Source: Lentisphaeria bacterium
GTDB lineage: Bacteria; Verrucomicrobiota; Lentisphaeria; Victivallales; Victivallaceae
Assembly (NCBI GenBank): GCA_900768505.1
Contig: CAAGED010000042.1
Span: 1 to 33,775, forward strand
Direction: 5' to 3'
Length of the DNA: 33,775 bases
Each line of letters starts with the position of its first letter. Within the stretch, counting starts at the first letter, position 1. Shown here piece by piece: positions 1 through 7,136 of the stretch. A program made the translations under genes and the position numbers. The notes under the pieces are model-generated. The model had not been told where the DNA came from, did no database searches, and saw only the letters and a list, made by a program, of their open reading frames with translations.

Positions 1-50
1 GCCTACCAATTGAATCAAAGCGGCTCAAAAAGGTTTGGAAAAGGAAGAGC

Positions 51-94
51 GCGAGAAGGAAAGAACCTTTCCTCAAAAGGTTTTTCCTTCTCGC
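51..94. repeat. Long near-perfect hairpin
   Basis: Arms of about 19 paired bases (positions 51-70 and 75-94, one bulged G) enclose a CCTC loop. The arms are purine-rich on one side (GCGAGAAGGAAA) and pyrimidine-rich on the other. No clear U-tract follows on either strand, so it is not a textbook terminator. It lies just beyond the decayed minus-strand ORF remnant and may be a transcript end or an intergenic repeat unit. Confidence 0.6.
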
Positions 95-116
95 ATCTAG
101 CTTTTGCATAAGCGAC

Positions 117-466
117 TATGTAACAAATTTTCTGTAAATTCCCCGAAACACTGTCGTTGACTTCCCAGATAAAGCTTGTCTTCTGCAAGTTAAGATTCAT
201 CCAGTTCGATCAGGAGCGCCGAGACGATTCTGCACAGCGATTCCATATTGGGAAGTACTTTAAAATCTTATTCGTTTTTTCAACTCCTTATTCTGAAATT
301 CAACCATACTGGTTGTGCGAAACTTGCGCCCCGCGTTTAATGGTTCTCTGACTGCAAATATGGTAAAATCTTCCGGTAGTTCATTTTCACGTTTCATCGC
401 CAAATTAAAAAGATTTTGCATCATTTCCGGTATTCTGTCAATTCCTTTTCCAAAATCGGTTGCCAA
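117..466 (-). pseudogene. Decayed ORF remnant, copy 1 of an inverted pair
   Basis: The minus strand reads about 68 codons at 466-260 containing a GKGIDRI motif and the string NAGRKFRTTSMVEFQ, then stops. Similarity to a second copy on the opposite strand continues past the stop down to about position 117. The shared part (117-368 here, 25101-25356 there) is about 250 bp, includes an identical 18-bp block (215-232 here), and has stops and frameshifts in both copies. GKGIDRI resembles the tail of the ATPase-like domain of AlbA-type putative regulators, but that link is weak. I read this as a pseudogene fragment, not a working gene. Confidence 0.6.
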
Positions 467-838
467 AATTCATCTTTCGCTAATTAACTTATTTGTTCAG
501 TAATTCCTATAACTATTCCTTAAAATGTTACTTTTCTGTAAAACGAGCATCGTCTTGAAAATCACATATGATTTACACCCAAACATGCGTTTTGTCAAGT
601 CTTTAATTTTTAAGCTACATTAATTATTATCAAAAATAGAAGATATTTTACTTTACAAAAAAGTACACTTTTTTGCCATTTCAACCGAATTACACACAGT
701 TTGCGTTCTGACTTCGAGAAGTTGGATGCCCCATTCTCGTTGGAGTGCAAGCTTATGCATAACTCTGACTTTGTCTCCTACATGTTTTTACAAAAAATTT
801 GCTACACTCCCTTTGAGTAAATATTTGGATTCGCCGGG
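467..838. other. Gene-free AT-rich stretch
   Basis: No ORF with a credible start or family signature is seen on either strand. The stretch is AT-rich. Its only clear structure is a short palindrome at 656-675. The long minus-strand reading frame covering 788-1303 is a shadow of the alpha-galactosidase gene. Confidence 0.5.
656..675. repeat. 9-bp-arm palindrome
   Basis: CAAAAAAGT and ACTTTTTTG are exact reverse complements separated by AC. The element lies about 250 bp upstream of the alpha-galactosidase start. It could be a small hairpin or an operator, but nothing in the sequence decides which. Confidence 0.4.
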
Positions 839-867
839 TTGTAAAAGTCTGATTGGCAGTCTATATT
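839..867 (+). promoter_or_regulatory. Candidate sigma70-type promoter of the alpha-galactosidase
   Basis: TTGTAA (839-844) and TATATT (862-867) are separated by exactly 17 bp, giving a leader of about 50 nt before the ATG at 926. A separate TATAAT at 892-897 has no convincing -35 box. Confidence 0.45.
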
Positions 868-925
868 CACTGAAGATTTTTGTTCTGTATTTATAATTCA
901 GTAAATATGCGAGGAATGATTTATC

Positions 926-2392
926 ATGAATAATGTTTTGCCCCGTTATAACGGTCCAGCTTTTTTCGGTGTTCGTCCGCAACATCCAATATTTTTGCCG
1001 ATTCCGGTTGCAGGAGAGTGTGTGACCATTCAGCCGGAAAATCTTCCAATTGGTGTAACTTTTAATGCCGAAAATCGGGTGGTTGGCGGGGTTCTGACGC
1101 AAACCGGCGACTGCAAAATTGATTTTACGGCAGAAAATAAATTTGGAAAGATCTCCTTCGCCGTTATTATAAAAGTTGGTGAGGATATTGCTCTTACACC
1201 GCCGATGGGGTGGAACAGCTGGTATTGTTTCTCTGAAACCGTCAGTGATGAGCGTATTCGGCAGGTAGCCAAGGCAATGGTGGATCGCGGCTTGGCTGCA
1301 CACGGCTGGAACTTCATTAATATTGATGATTGTTATCAGGGGGAACGAGGCGGAAAATTCAATGCCTTACAGGGAAATGAACGTTTTCCAGATTTTTATG
1401 ATTTGATCTCATATGTTCATAACTTGGGACTGAGGTTTGGATTGTATTCCACGCCCTGGATCTCCACTTACGCCGGATTCCGGGGCGGCAGTGACGATGG
1501 CGGGTACGAAAAACTTATGTTTTTGCCGGAGACCGAACGCTTGCAGGTAAATCAGGTTTTCGGTCGGTGGCCTGGCGGACATTACCGGGGCCAGTATCGC
1601 ATGGGCAGCTGCTGCCGTTTGCCGGAGGATGTTCGGCAGTGGGCAGATTGGCAGGTGGATTATGTAAAAATGGATTGGAATCCCAATGATGTGCCGACTA
1701 CTCGTAAAATTGCCGAGTTGCTGCGCGGCAGCGGCCGGGACATAATTTTAAGTCTCTCTAACAGCGCTCCGGTGGAACTGGGGTCGGAATTGGCTAAATT
1801 AGCGCAATTATGGCGAATTACCGGTGATATACATGATAATTTTGATTCGATTAAAAATATTGGTTTTGCCCATGATCCCAGGTGGCGTAATTTGTCCTCG
1901 CCCGGCCATTGGAACGACCCGGATATGTTGCAGATTGGCGCAATAGGCGTACCAAATCAGCAAAACACCACTTACAAACCCAGTGATTTGAGTTACGAGG
2001 AGCAGAAATTGCAGTTTTCCTTATGGAGTTTGATGTCGGCCCCATTATTGCTCAGTTGCGATATTGCCGGTATGGATGACGAAACCTTTGGTTTATTGAC
2101 CAATGATGAGGTTATCGCCATTGACCAGGATGTGCTTGGGGCGCCTGCAATTTTCCATGAAATCACCCCGGAACATCGAATGGTGACCAAGGTTCTGGCG
2201 GACGGATCAATGGCGATCGGATTGTTTAATTTGGGAGATGAGGCAACCACGTTGAATTTGAATTTATCGGCCAGTGAGTTGGCAGGCAAATGTTATTTAA
2301 CCGATTTGTGGAGCGGGGAGCAGGAGCGTGCTGTTGAACACCGAAGTTTTGTTGTGTCGTCACATGGGGTGGTTTTATTGAAATTATCCTGA
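926..2392 (+). CDS. GH27 family alpha-galactosidase
   Basis: This is a retaining glycoside hydrolase of family GH27, expected to release terminal alpha-linked galactose from oligosaccharides. Residues 1-85 form an Ig-like domain of the putative-Ig (He_PIG) type. The (beta/alpha)8 barrel opens with TPPMGWNSWYCF at 91-102. The nucleophile is Asp250 in YVKMDWN, and the acid/base is Asp301 in WRITGDIHDNF, aligning with Asp170 and Asp231 of human alpha-galactosidase A. GHWNDPDML (327-335) is another family signature. A beta-sandwich domain ends the 488-residue protein, which is normal for the family. There is no signal peptide, so it probably acts in the cytoplasm on imported sugars. GAGGA lies about 11 nt before the ATG. 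The gene is monocistronic, and a convergent gene follows. Confidence 0.93.
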   Translation: MNNVLPRYNGPAFFGVRPQHPIFLPIPVAGECVTIQPENLPIGVTFNAENRVVGGVLTQTGDCKIDFTAENKFGKISFAVIIKVGEDIALTPPMGWNSWYCFSETVSDERIRQVAKAMVDRGLAAHGWNFINIDDCYQGERGGKFNALQGNERFPDFYDLISYVHNLGLRFGLYSTPWISTYAGFRGGSDDGGYEKLMFLPETERLQVNQVFGRWPGGHYRGQYRMGSCCRLPEDVRQWADWQVDYVKMDWNPNDVPTTRKIAELLRGSGRDIILSLSNSAPVELGSELAKLAQLWRITGDIHDNFDSIKNIGFAHDPRWRNLSSPGHWNDPDMLQIGAIGVPNQQNTTYKPSDLSYEEQKLQFSLWSLMSAPLLLSCDIAGMDDETFGLLTNDEVIAIDQDVLGAPAIFHEITPEHRMVTKVLADGSMAIGLFNLGDEATTLNLNLSASELAGKCYLTDLWSGEQERAVEHRSFVVSSHGVVLLKLS

Positions 2393-2442
2393 TTGTAAAA
2401 ATTTTAATTGTCCGAATTAACGCAAACGAAGCGATGGAGTAA

Positions 2443-2488
2443 CCGGCAGACTTGGGAAGCCATGGTGAATTCCCGAGGTAACTGCCGG
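2443..2488. repeat. Two-level inverted repeat between convergent genes
   Basis: An outer arm pair (CCGGCAG at 2443-2449, CTGCCGG at 2482-2488) encloses an inner pair (CTTGGGAA with TTCCCGAG, one G-U). It lies between the convergent alpha-galactosidase and DsrE genes. No U-tract follows, so it may serve as a bidirectional transcript end or 3'-end stabiliser. Confidence 0.5.
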
Positions 2489-2598
2489 CGAAAATATGAG
2501 AGGTCATTAAAGTTGCAACAAAAGCAATTTGTTTGATTTTGTATTGGATGTACCTCAAATTGCCGCAGGCAACTAATTCAAAAAATGGCGGTGGTTAT

Positions 2599-2943
2599 TC
2601 AACATTTTATGTACGCGTATCCGTTATTTTGCAATGAAACCAGCTCGTAAATCCCTGCCGGCACTACTGCAAAATCATCTGAAATATCTTTTTCGCTGAT
2701 TTGTTGGTGGCTTAAGGCATTGCGGCAGAGCTTGACGGAAATTTTCCGGTTTGTCAGTAAACTGAGTATCTCGTCATGTTCCGGCGCATCGGTGGTGAAG
2801 TGCTTCACTGCCTGACCGGTAATCAGCAATACCGCATGGTAATCCTCGGTATGAGCTTGAATATCAAAATTGTGCAACATACGCAGCGCGGAATGAAGTT
2901 TTTCATCCGAACTGTCCTCCAGGTGAAGAACAAATTTTTTCAT
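2599..2943 (-). CDS. DsrE-family small protein
   Basis: This is a 114-residue protein of the DsrE/DsrF-like superfamily, whose members include sulfur-relay and peroxiredoxin-like proteins. Family features are the opening KKFVLHLED, a single cysteine in LCRNAL (Cys73) at the position often used as the reactive cysteine, and the C-terminal VVPAGIYELVSLQNNGYAYIK. I chose the ATG at 2943 because family members begin there and GAGGGG lies just upstream. A TTG at 2979 with AAGGAG 8 nt upstream is a real alternative and adds 12 residues. A terminator at 3036-3077 separates it from the upstream operon, so it is probably transcribed alone. The exact substrate is unknown. Confidence 0.8.
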   Translation of the reverse strand: MKKFVLHLEDSSDEKLHSALRMLHNFDIQAHTEDYHAVLLITGQAVKHFTTDAPEHDEILSLLTNRKISVKLCRNALSHQQISEKDISDDFAVVPAGIYELVSLQNNGYAYIKC

Positions 2944-3035
2944 AATCCCCTCGTGGCAATTTATTTTTTTCCTTCTCAATAAATTATCTCCTTGTAAAAA
3001 ATATAATCAATGTTTTATTTTTTTCAACTTTAAAT

Positions 3036-3077
3036 AAAAAAATCCGCAAACCAGTTTTTGAGAATGGTTTGCGGATT
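3036..3077 (-). terminator. Rho-independent terminator of the IclR/Fe-S operon
   Basis: On the minus strand a perfect 13-bp stem (AATCCGCAAACCA with TGGTTTGCGGATT) is followed by a run of seven U. It begins 25 bp after the stop codon of the last iron-sulfur gene. Confidence 0.9.
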
Positions 3078-3101
3078 GCATTTTACTGCCTGACTGAAAA
3101 A

Positions 3102-4235
3102 TTATTTCCACTCTCCGGCATCAGTATCCGGGGTTTGGAAATATTCGGTCAACATTGCTTTTTCCACAATGCCGCCGGTTTTGTCGCTCTCCGGCGGAGT
3201 AAGTTCCCAAGGGGTTTCCGGAAAAATCGGCACGGTAAATTGGTTTTGACCAATATTTTTGCTCTTTTCCTGAAACTCCACGCAGCCGCGAATACATCCC
3301 TTGGCGCCGCAAATTGCATAATAACCGACATGGTTGAGAATTTGCTGATAATATGGAATTACATCGTTGCCCGGAAATTCCGGATTGTTGCGCCACCATT
3401 TGCCCAAGGCCAGTGTGTAGCCGATTTTGTAGGCGGTCTCTTCAGACATGGTCGTTTTGGTGATATCCAGATTGAGGCCCGGTGCAAAACGTTTCAAAAA
3501 CGGCGACGCTTTGTAATTTATCCCGTGGTGCGTTGCGGTGCAGCGCCCCATGTGGACGTCTCCCCATTCGTATTCCTGACCGTCAATGTGAATTTTGATC
3601 GGTGGTTTTTCTCCCGGATTGGGAATGGCGTTGCCGGGACAGAGTTTTACACATTTCATACAGCGCTTGCAGAGGGTCTTGGGCTTGATTAGTTCGTCCG
3701 GCTCCAGTTCGGCGTCAGTGAGAATGGTGCCGATACGAACCCGGGGGCCGAATTCCGGGTGGATGAAAACTTTTGACCAGCCGATTTCTCCCAGACCGCA
3801 GGGTACCGCCGCAATGCGGACGCTGATGTCAATCTGACCGGCCGGCCTCCCGGGAGCTACCGGATCGGGGTTGCTTGGATAATTCTCCGGCACGCCGGGA
3901 TATACTGGAACCGCTTCAAATCCGTGGTCCTCAATGAAGGAGGCAATGTCACTGGTCACCATGGGGCGAAACAATGTGTTAAGCCGGTTGTAGGAGTAGT
4001 AAGTGTAATTATTCCAGTAGGTTCCTTCGGTGATGCCGCGGTAGGTACTGCGGGGAATGGGTTGGACAATTGAAATAACTGATTTGCAATCCGGAAAAAT
4101 ATTTTTGGGATGCATTCTTTCCGGCGCTTCGGCAAAACGTTCAATATTGGCAATACCGATAATGTTCACTCCGCCGCCGCCGGCGCCCAGTTTTTTGCCC
4201 AGATCCTTGATCATCTGCGCGGTTAATTTTTTCAT
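3102..4235 (-). CDS. QueG/reductive-dehalogenase-like 4Fe-4S protein, long form
   Basis: The 377-residue protein belongs to the COG1600-like group that contains epoxyqueuosine reductase (QueG) and reductive dehalogenases, which use cobalamin and two 4Fe-4S clusters. The core motif GLGEIGWSKVFIHPEFGPRVR (about 147-167) is present. The first cluster ligands are CKRCMKCVKLCP (Cys189, 192, 195, 199). Later cysteines (Cys232, 309, 314, 318) are spaced unlike a regular ferredoxin and may hold the second cluster. An RGITEGT motif near residue 70 is shared with the next two genes. The ATG at 4235 has GAGGA about 6 nt upstream; the in-frame TTG at 4247 has no such site. No TAT or Sec signal is seen, so it is cytoplasmic. 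It is the last gene of the operon and about 100 residues longer than its two paralogs. The substrate is unknown. Confidence 0.8.
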   Translation of the reverse strand: MKKLTAQMIKDLGKKLGAGGGGVNIIGIANIERFAEAPERMHPKNIFPDCKSVISIVQPIPRSTYRGITEGTYWNNYTYYSYNRLNTLFRPMVTSDIASFIEDHGFEAVPVYPGVPENYPSNPDPVAPGRPAGQIDISVRIAAVPCGLGEIGWSKVFIHPEFGPRVRIGTILTDAELEPDELIKPKTLCKRCMKCVKLCPGNAIPNPGEKPPIKIHIDGQEYEWGDVHMGRCTATHHGINYKASPFLKRFAPGLNLDITKTTMSEETAYKIGYTLALGKWWRNNPEFPGNDVIPYYQQILNHVGYYAICGAKGCIRGCVEFQEKSKNIGQNQFTVPIFPETPWELTPPESDKTGGIVEKAMLTEYFQTPDTDAGEWK

Positions 4236-4274
4236 GATATTCCTCAAAATTCAAAAATTTGTTTGTTCAGTTGA

Positions 4275-5105
4275 TTACGCTATGACATCGCCGAAATAAT
4301 CCCGTTTCCAGGCCGGCTTGTTACGGAATTTGTGCTGGAATTTCACGGTGAGCAAATCCCGTTCCTCCAGGGCGGCCAGACAGCTGCGTGAGCACTCCGC
4401 CGCTTGACGATCCACTACATTGAAACGCCCTTCACTGCATTGGAACGCACCATTTTGGCAATGTTTGCAGAGGTCGTTGTCCCGTCGAGCCGGAAGATTG
4501 GTATCCTGCGGGTTAAACGCCGCCAATGGACAACTCTTCAGACAGACGTTGCATTTGTCGCAGAAACCAAGCTCCTTGATTTCATCGCCATCCAGCGGCA
4601 CGTCGCTGATAATCATGGCGAAACGCTGCATCGGGCCGTATTCCGGTGTCAGAAAGAGGCCGTTGCGTCCTACACTGCCCAGTCCGGCGGCGTGGGCGGC
4701 GAATTTTTGCGGCACGTAGACATTGGGAGCCGGTTTGCCGGAGGCCACTGGAATTGCCTCCACCTGGCCGTTAAACTCGTAGGCAAAAAGTGGCACGGCC
4801 TCAAACCCCAGTGATTCCAGATAAATTACCACATCGTAGGTGGTTTTGCTGAGAAATTGGTCTTCCAATGCGTAAAATCCGTAGTTGAGGTATGATAACT
4901 CAAATTCTGTTCCCTCTTCAATCCCCCTCAGGGCGCCGCGCGGAATTTTACGCCCCAATATAATCATGTTTTTGGCTTGGGGAAAAATTGATTTTGGATT
5001 CTGCTCCGGCGGCAGTGATTCAAAACGCTCAATGGGGGCTACTCCAATCAGGTCGGCGCCGAATTTTTTTGCAATATCTTTAAATTGACTTTTATTCATG
5101 TTCAT
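4275..5105 (-). CDS. QueG/reductive-dehalogenase-like 4Fe-4S protein
   Basis: This is the second of three tandem paralogs (276 residues). The N-terminal half contains LPPEQNPKSI, then IPRGALRGIEEGT (about 54-66), almost identical in the next gene. AGLGSVGRNGLFLTPEYGP (about 140-158) is the hallmark of the QueG/RdhA fold. Cluster 1 is CDKCNVCLKSCP (Cys182, 185, 188, 192). Cluster 2 is probably built from Cys213, Cys216, Cys223 and Cys238 or Cys242. It starts at the ATG at 5105 with AAGAGA upstream, 19 bp after the stop of the preceding gene and 39 bp before the next. It is shorter than typical QueG (around 310-380 residues) and lacks QueG's C-terminal repeat region, so a role in queuosine synthesis is doubtful. 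Confidence 0.8.
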   Translation of the reverse strand: MNMNKSQFKDIAKKFGADLIGVAPIERFESLPPEQNPKSIFPQAKNMIILGRKIPRGALRGIEEGTEFELSYLNYGFYALEDQFLSKTTYDVVIYLESLGFEAVPLFAYEFNGQVEAIPVASGKPAPNVYVPQKFAAHAAGLGSVGRNGLFLTPEYGPMQRFAMIISDVPLDGDEIKELGFCDKCNVCLKSCPLAAFNPQDTNLPARRDNDLCKHCQNGAFQCSEGRFNVVDRQAAECSRSCLAALEERDLLTVKFQHKFRNKPAWKRDYFGDVIA

Positions 5106-5124
5106 GATTGCATCTCTTTAAGTT

Positions 5125-5958
5125 TCAGGAGTGAATTACTTTGCCGCGCACGTCCCGGGCCCAGGTGGCGCGCTTACGGAATTTATTTACAAATTTGTTG
5201 CCGATTTTATCTTCCAGTGCCACCATGCAGGCGCGGCCGCAACTGGCGGCATAACGGTCGAATTTATCGCATGAACCGCCAAAGCAACCATTGGAGCAGT
5301 GGGCGCACAATTTTTGATTGATGACGAAACAATTTTTTTCAAAACCCGGCAAACCCTTTTTTATGGTTTGGGTGGTGTCGATGGCGTGCAGCGGGCAGCC
5401 ATCGGCACAAGCCTGGCAATTATGACACAAATCGGTGGTGTCAATTGCATCCGCTTCCAACTCGTAATCCACCAGAATCAGACCGAACCGCTGGCGATGA
5501 CCATATTCCGGCGTCAAAAAGAATCCACCTTTGCCTACTGAACCCAAGCCGGCCGCCTGAGCGATGAGCTGGTAGTCCAGTACCACGTTTGCCTTGGCTT
5601 GGCCGGGGCGCAGCTGGATTTGTTCGCCCGGAAAAATAATTGGCAGCATTGGAACTGCCTCTACACCGCAATTCTCGATTTCTCTGGTTAAATCATTGAC
5701 ACTCTTGTTGAGAAAACAATTCATCTGCCAGTTGGCTCCGAACATATTGTAGGTTGAACCAAAACTGGTTCCCTCTTCCACCCCCCGCAGTGCTCCGCGC
5801 AGGATGCGGCGTCCAATGACGATGATTGATTTGACATTGGGCATGATTGACTTCGGATTTTGCTCCGGCGGCAGATATTCCAACTGCCGGATGGAGGCGA
5901 TGCCGACCAAGTCGGCGCCGAAGGCTTTGGCGGCTGATTTGATTTGTTCAGCGTTCAT
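5125..5958 (-). CDS. QueG/reductive-dehalogenase-like 4Fe-4S protein
   Basis: This is the first of the three tandem paralogs (277 residues), next to the regulator. It shares LPPEQNPKSI (29-38) and ILRGALRGVEEGT (52-64) with its neighbour. AGLGSVGKGGFFLTPEYGHRQR (about 136-157) marks the QueG/RdhA fold. Cluster 1 is CHNCQACADGCP (Cys178, 181, 184, 188). Cysteines 218, 221, 225, 230, 240 and 244 supply the second cluster with some to spare. AAAGGAG lies 13 nt before the ATG, a rather long spacing. Its closeness to the 276-residue paralog suggests duplication within the operon and possibly subunits of one enzyme. The reaction cannot be named from the sequence. Confidence 0.8.
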   Translation of the reverse strand: MNAEQIKSAAKAFGADLVGIASIRQLEYLPPEQNPKSIMPNVKSIIVIGRRILRGALRGVEEGTSFGSTYNMFGANWQMNCFLNKSVNDLTREIENCGVEAVPMLPIIFPGEQIQLRPGQAKANVVLDYQLIAQAAGLGSVGKGGFFLTPEYGHRQRFGLILVDYELEADAIDTTDLCHNCQACADGCPLHAIDTTQTIKKGLPGFEKNCFVINQKLCAHCSNGCFGGSCDKFDRYAASCGRACMVALEDKIGNKFVNKFRKRATWARDVRGKVIHS

Positions 5959-6029
5959 CTTTGGTACTCAACTCCTTTGTTTTTTGATATTTTGTTTTAA
6001 AGATTTTATATCTTTAATTCAGTTGCCAT

Positions 6030-6797
6030 TTAAGGTGTTATTGATTCCTGATTGCTGCAGCGCAGCAGATCCCGGCTGACGGCGTTGGCGCAATTAATGG
6101 TGTGCTCCAAAAGTTTTCGGCGCTCCGTTTCCGAATAATCCGGTACATTGCTGAAAGTGCCAACCACGGCGGCGAGTTCTCCATTATGGTCAAAAATTGC
6201 CGCTCCGACCGCGTAGGTTGTTGGCGAGCTTATTTTATCTGCCACTGCGTAGGCGTCACGGCGGATTTGCGAAAGTTCCCGGCGAAATTGTGCGACGTCA
6301 AATTTTTCACATCCATTGCCGGCAGCGAGGGGCTGACGGAGCATAAGTTCCAGGTCATCCTCCGAAGCGAATGCGGCGCAAACCTTGCCGCATGCGGTTA
6401 GATTTATGGAATTGACTTTGCCGATATTCATGGTGTTTTCGTCCGGGTTTCCATCGGAAATCATATCAACAATCAAAGCCCGTCCGTGAATCGGTACGGC
6501 CAAATATACTTCTAATCCGTTGCTCATATGTAATTTATACAAGTGTTTCCTTGCCGCATTCCGCACTTCCAATTGAGTAAGGTAGGCGTTTGATAACTCC
6601 AGAATACGGCCGCTGATTACATAACGGCGATCATTTTGCTGGGCGATGTAGCCGATGTCCAGCAGCGTTTTCAATAAGCGGCAGATATGGCTGGATGGCA
6701 TTTGAAAAATATCTGCCAGCTCCTTGACTCCGTGAGGTTGACCGCTGGCGGCGAGAAATTCCAAAATTCTGAATCCATTTGAAAGTGTATTGTTCAT
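6030..6797 (-). CDS. IclR-family transcriptional regulator
   Basis: This is a 255-residue regulator with the IclR layout: a winged helix-turn-helix at about 5-65 (SNGFRILEFLAASG, then HGVKELADIFQMPSSHICRL) and a ligand-binding GAF-like domain at about 75-245 (LTACGKVCAAFAS, then YAVGAAIFDHNGELAAVVGTFS). IclR proteins usually sense small metabolites, often aromatic or sugar-derived acids. It is the first gene of the operon holding the three iron-sulfur proteins (71 bp before the next start), so it likely controls them and itself. I chose the ATG at 6797. A TTG at 6830 would add 11 residues but lacks a ribosome binding site, and the ATG also has only a weak one. An 8-5-8 palindrome lies 45 bp upstream. 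Confidence 0.9.
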   Translation of the reverse strand: MNNTLSNGFRILEFLAASGQPHGVKELADIFQMPSSHICRLLKTLLDIGYIAQQNDRRYVISGRILELSNAYLTQLEVRNAARKHLYKLHMSNGLEVYLAVPIHGRALIVDMISDGNPDENTMNIGKVNSINLTACGKVCAAFASEDDLELMLRQPLAAGNGCEKFDVAQFRRELSQIRRDAYAVADKISSPTTYAVGAAIFDHNGELAAVVGTFSNVPDYSETERRKLLEHTINCANAVSRDLLRCSNQESITP

Positions 6798-6841
6798 AAG
6801 TGTTATATTTGTTTGTTTCAGTATTCGCAAAATAATGGAAA

Positions 6842-6862
6842 AAATTCTAATATATAGAATTT
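6842..6862. promoter_or_regulatory. Candidate IclR operator
   Basis: AAATTCTA (6842-6849) and TAGAATTT (6855-6862) form exact 8-bp arms around a 5-bp ATATA centre. The site lies 45 bp upstream of the regulator's ATG, in the intergenic space shared with the divergent pepD. Position and symmetry fit an autoregulatory operator, but this is inference. Confidence 0.4.
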
Positions 6863-7031
6863 AATTAGATTATTTCAAAAAGTCAACCTGTATTATAAAA
6901 AAAATTGAAAAACATTCTCTACCAGATTTAGTCGATATAAATTTAAATTGATTAAAGTGAATTTTAGCACATTTTCCCGATGGAGATGTTGCAATATTAT
7001 TTTTCGGCGGTAAGTTTAAGTAGGGTATTTT

Positions 7032-7127
7032 ATGATTAAAACTCTTTCGCGGCAGGAAGTTTTGCCGGCCGTTAAAAATTTATACTCCGTATCAGAAAAT
7101 ACTTTTGGTAATTCATTATATAAGTGA
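7032..7127 (+). CDS. Possible 31-codon leader ORF before pepD
   Basis: An ATG at 7032 with AGGG 6 nt upstream opens a 31-codon frame (starting MIKTLSRQEVLP) that ends in TGA at 7125-7127, 9 bp before the pepD start. The pepD ribosome binding site overlaps the end of this frame, so translational coupling is possible. No family is recognised, and it may be chance. Confidence 0.25.
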   Translation: MIKTLSRQEVLPAVKNLYSVSENTFGNSLYK

Positions 7128-7136
7128 GGTGATTAA

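Noticed and set aside
788..1303. 171-codon minus-strand frame
   Set aside because: It overlaps the well-supported alpha-galactosidase on the other strand, has no family signature, and lacks a ribosome binding site.
2443..2488. Possible cobalamin riboswitch (GGGAA...GGTGAA resembles the B12 box)
   Set aside because: It lies between convergent genes, not upstream of one, and the remaining conserved core is missing.
2226..2558. 110-codon minus-strand frame with a hydrophobic N-terminus
   Set aside because: It is antisense to the end of the alpha-galactosidase, runs through the nested hairpin, and shows no recognisable domain.
3069..3692. 207-codon plus-strand frame
   Set aside because: It is fully antisense to the iron-sulfur protein gene, whose cysteine motifs are decisive.
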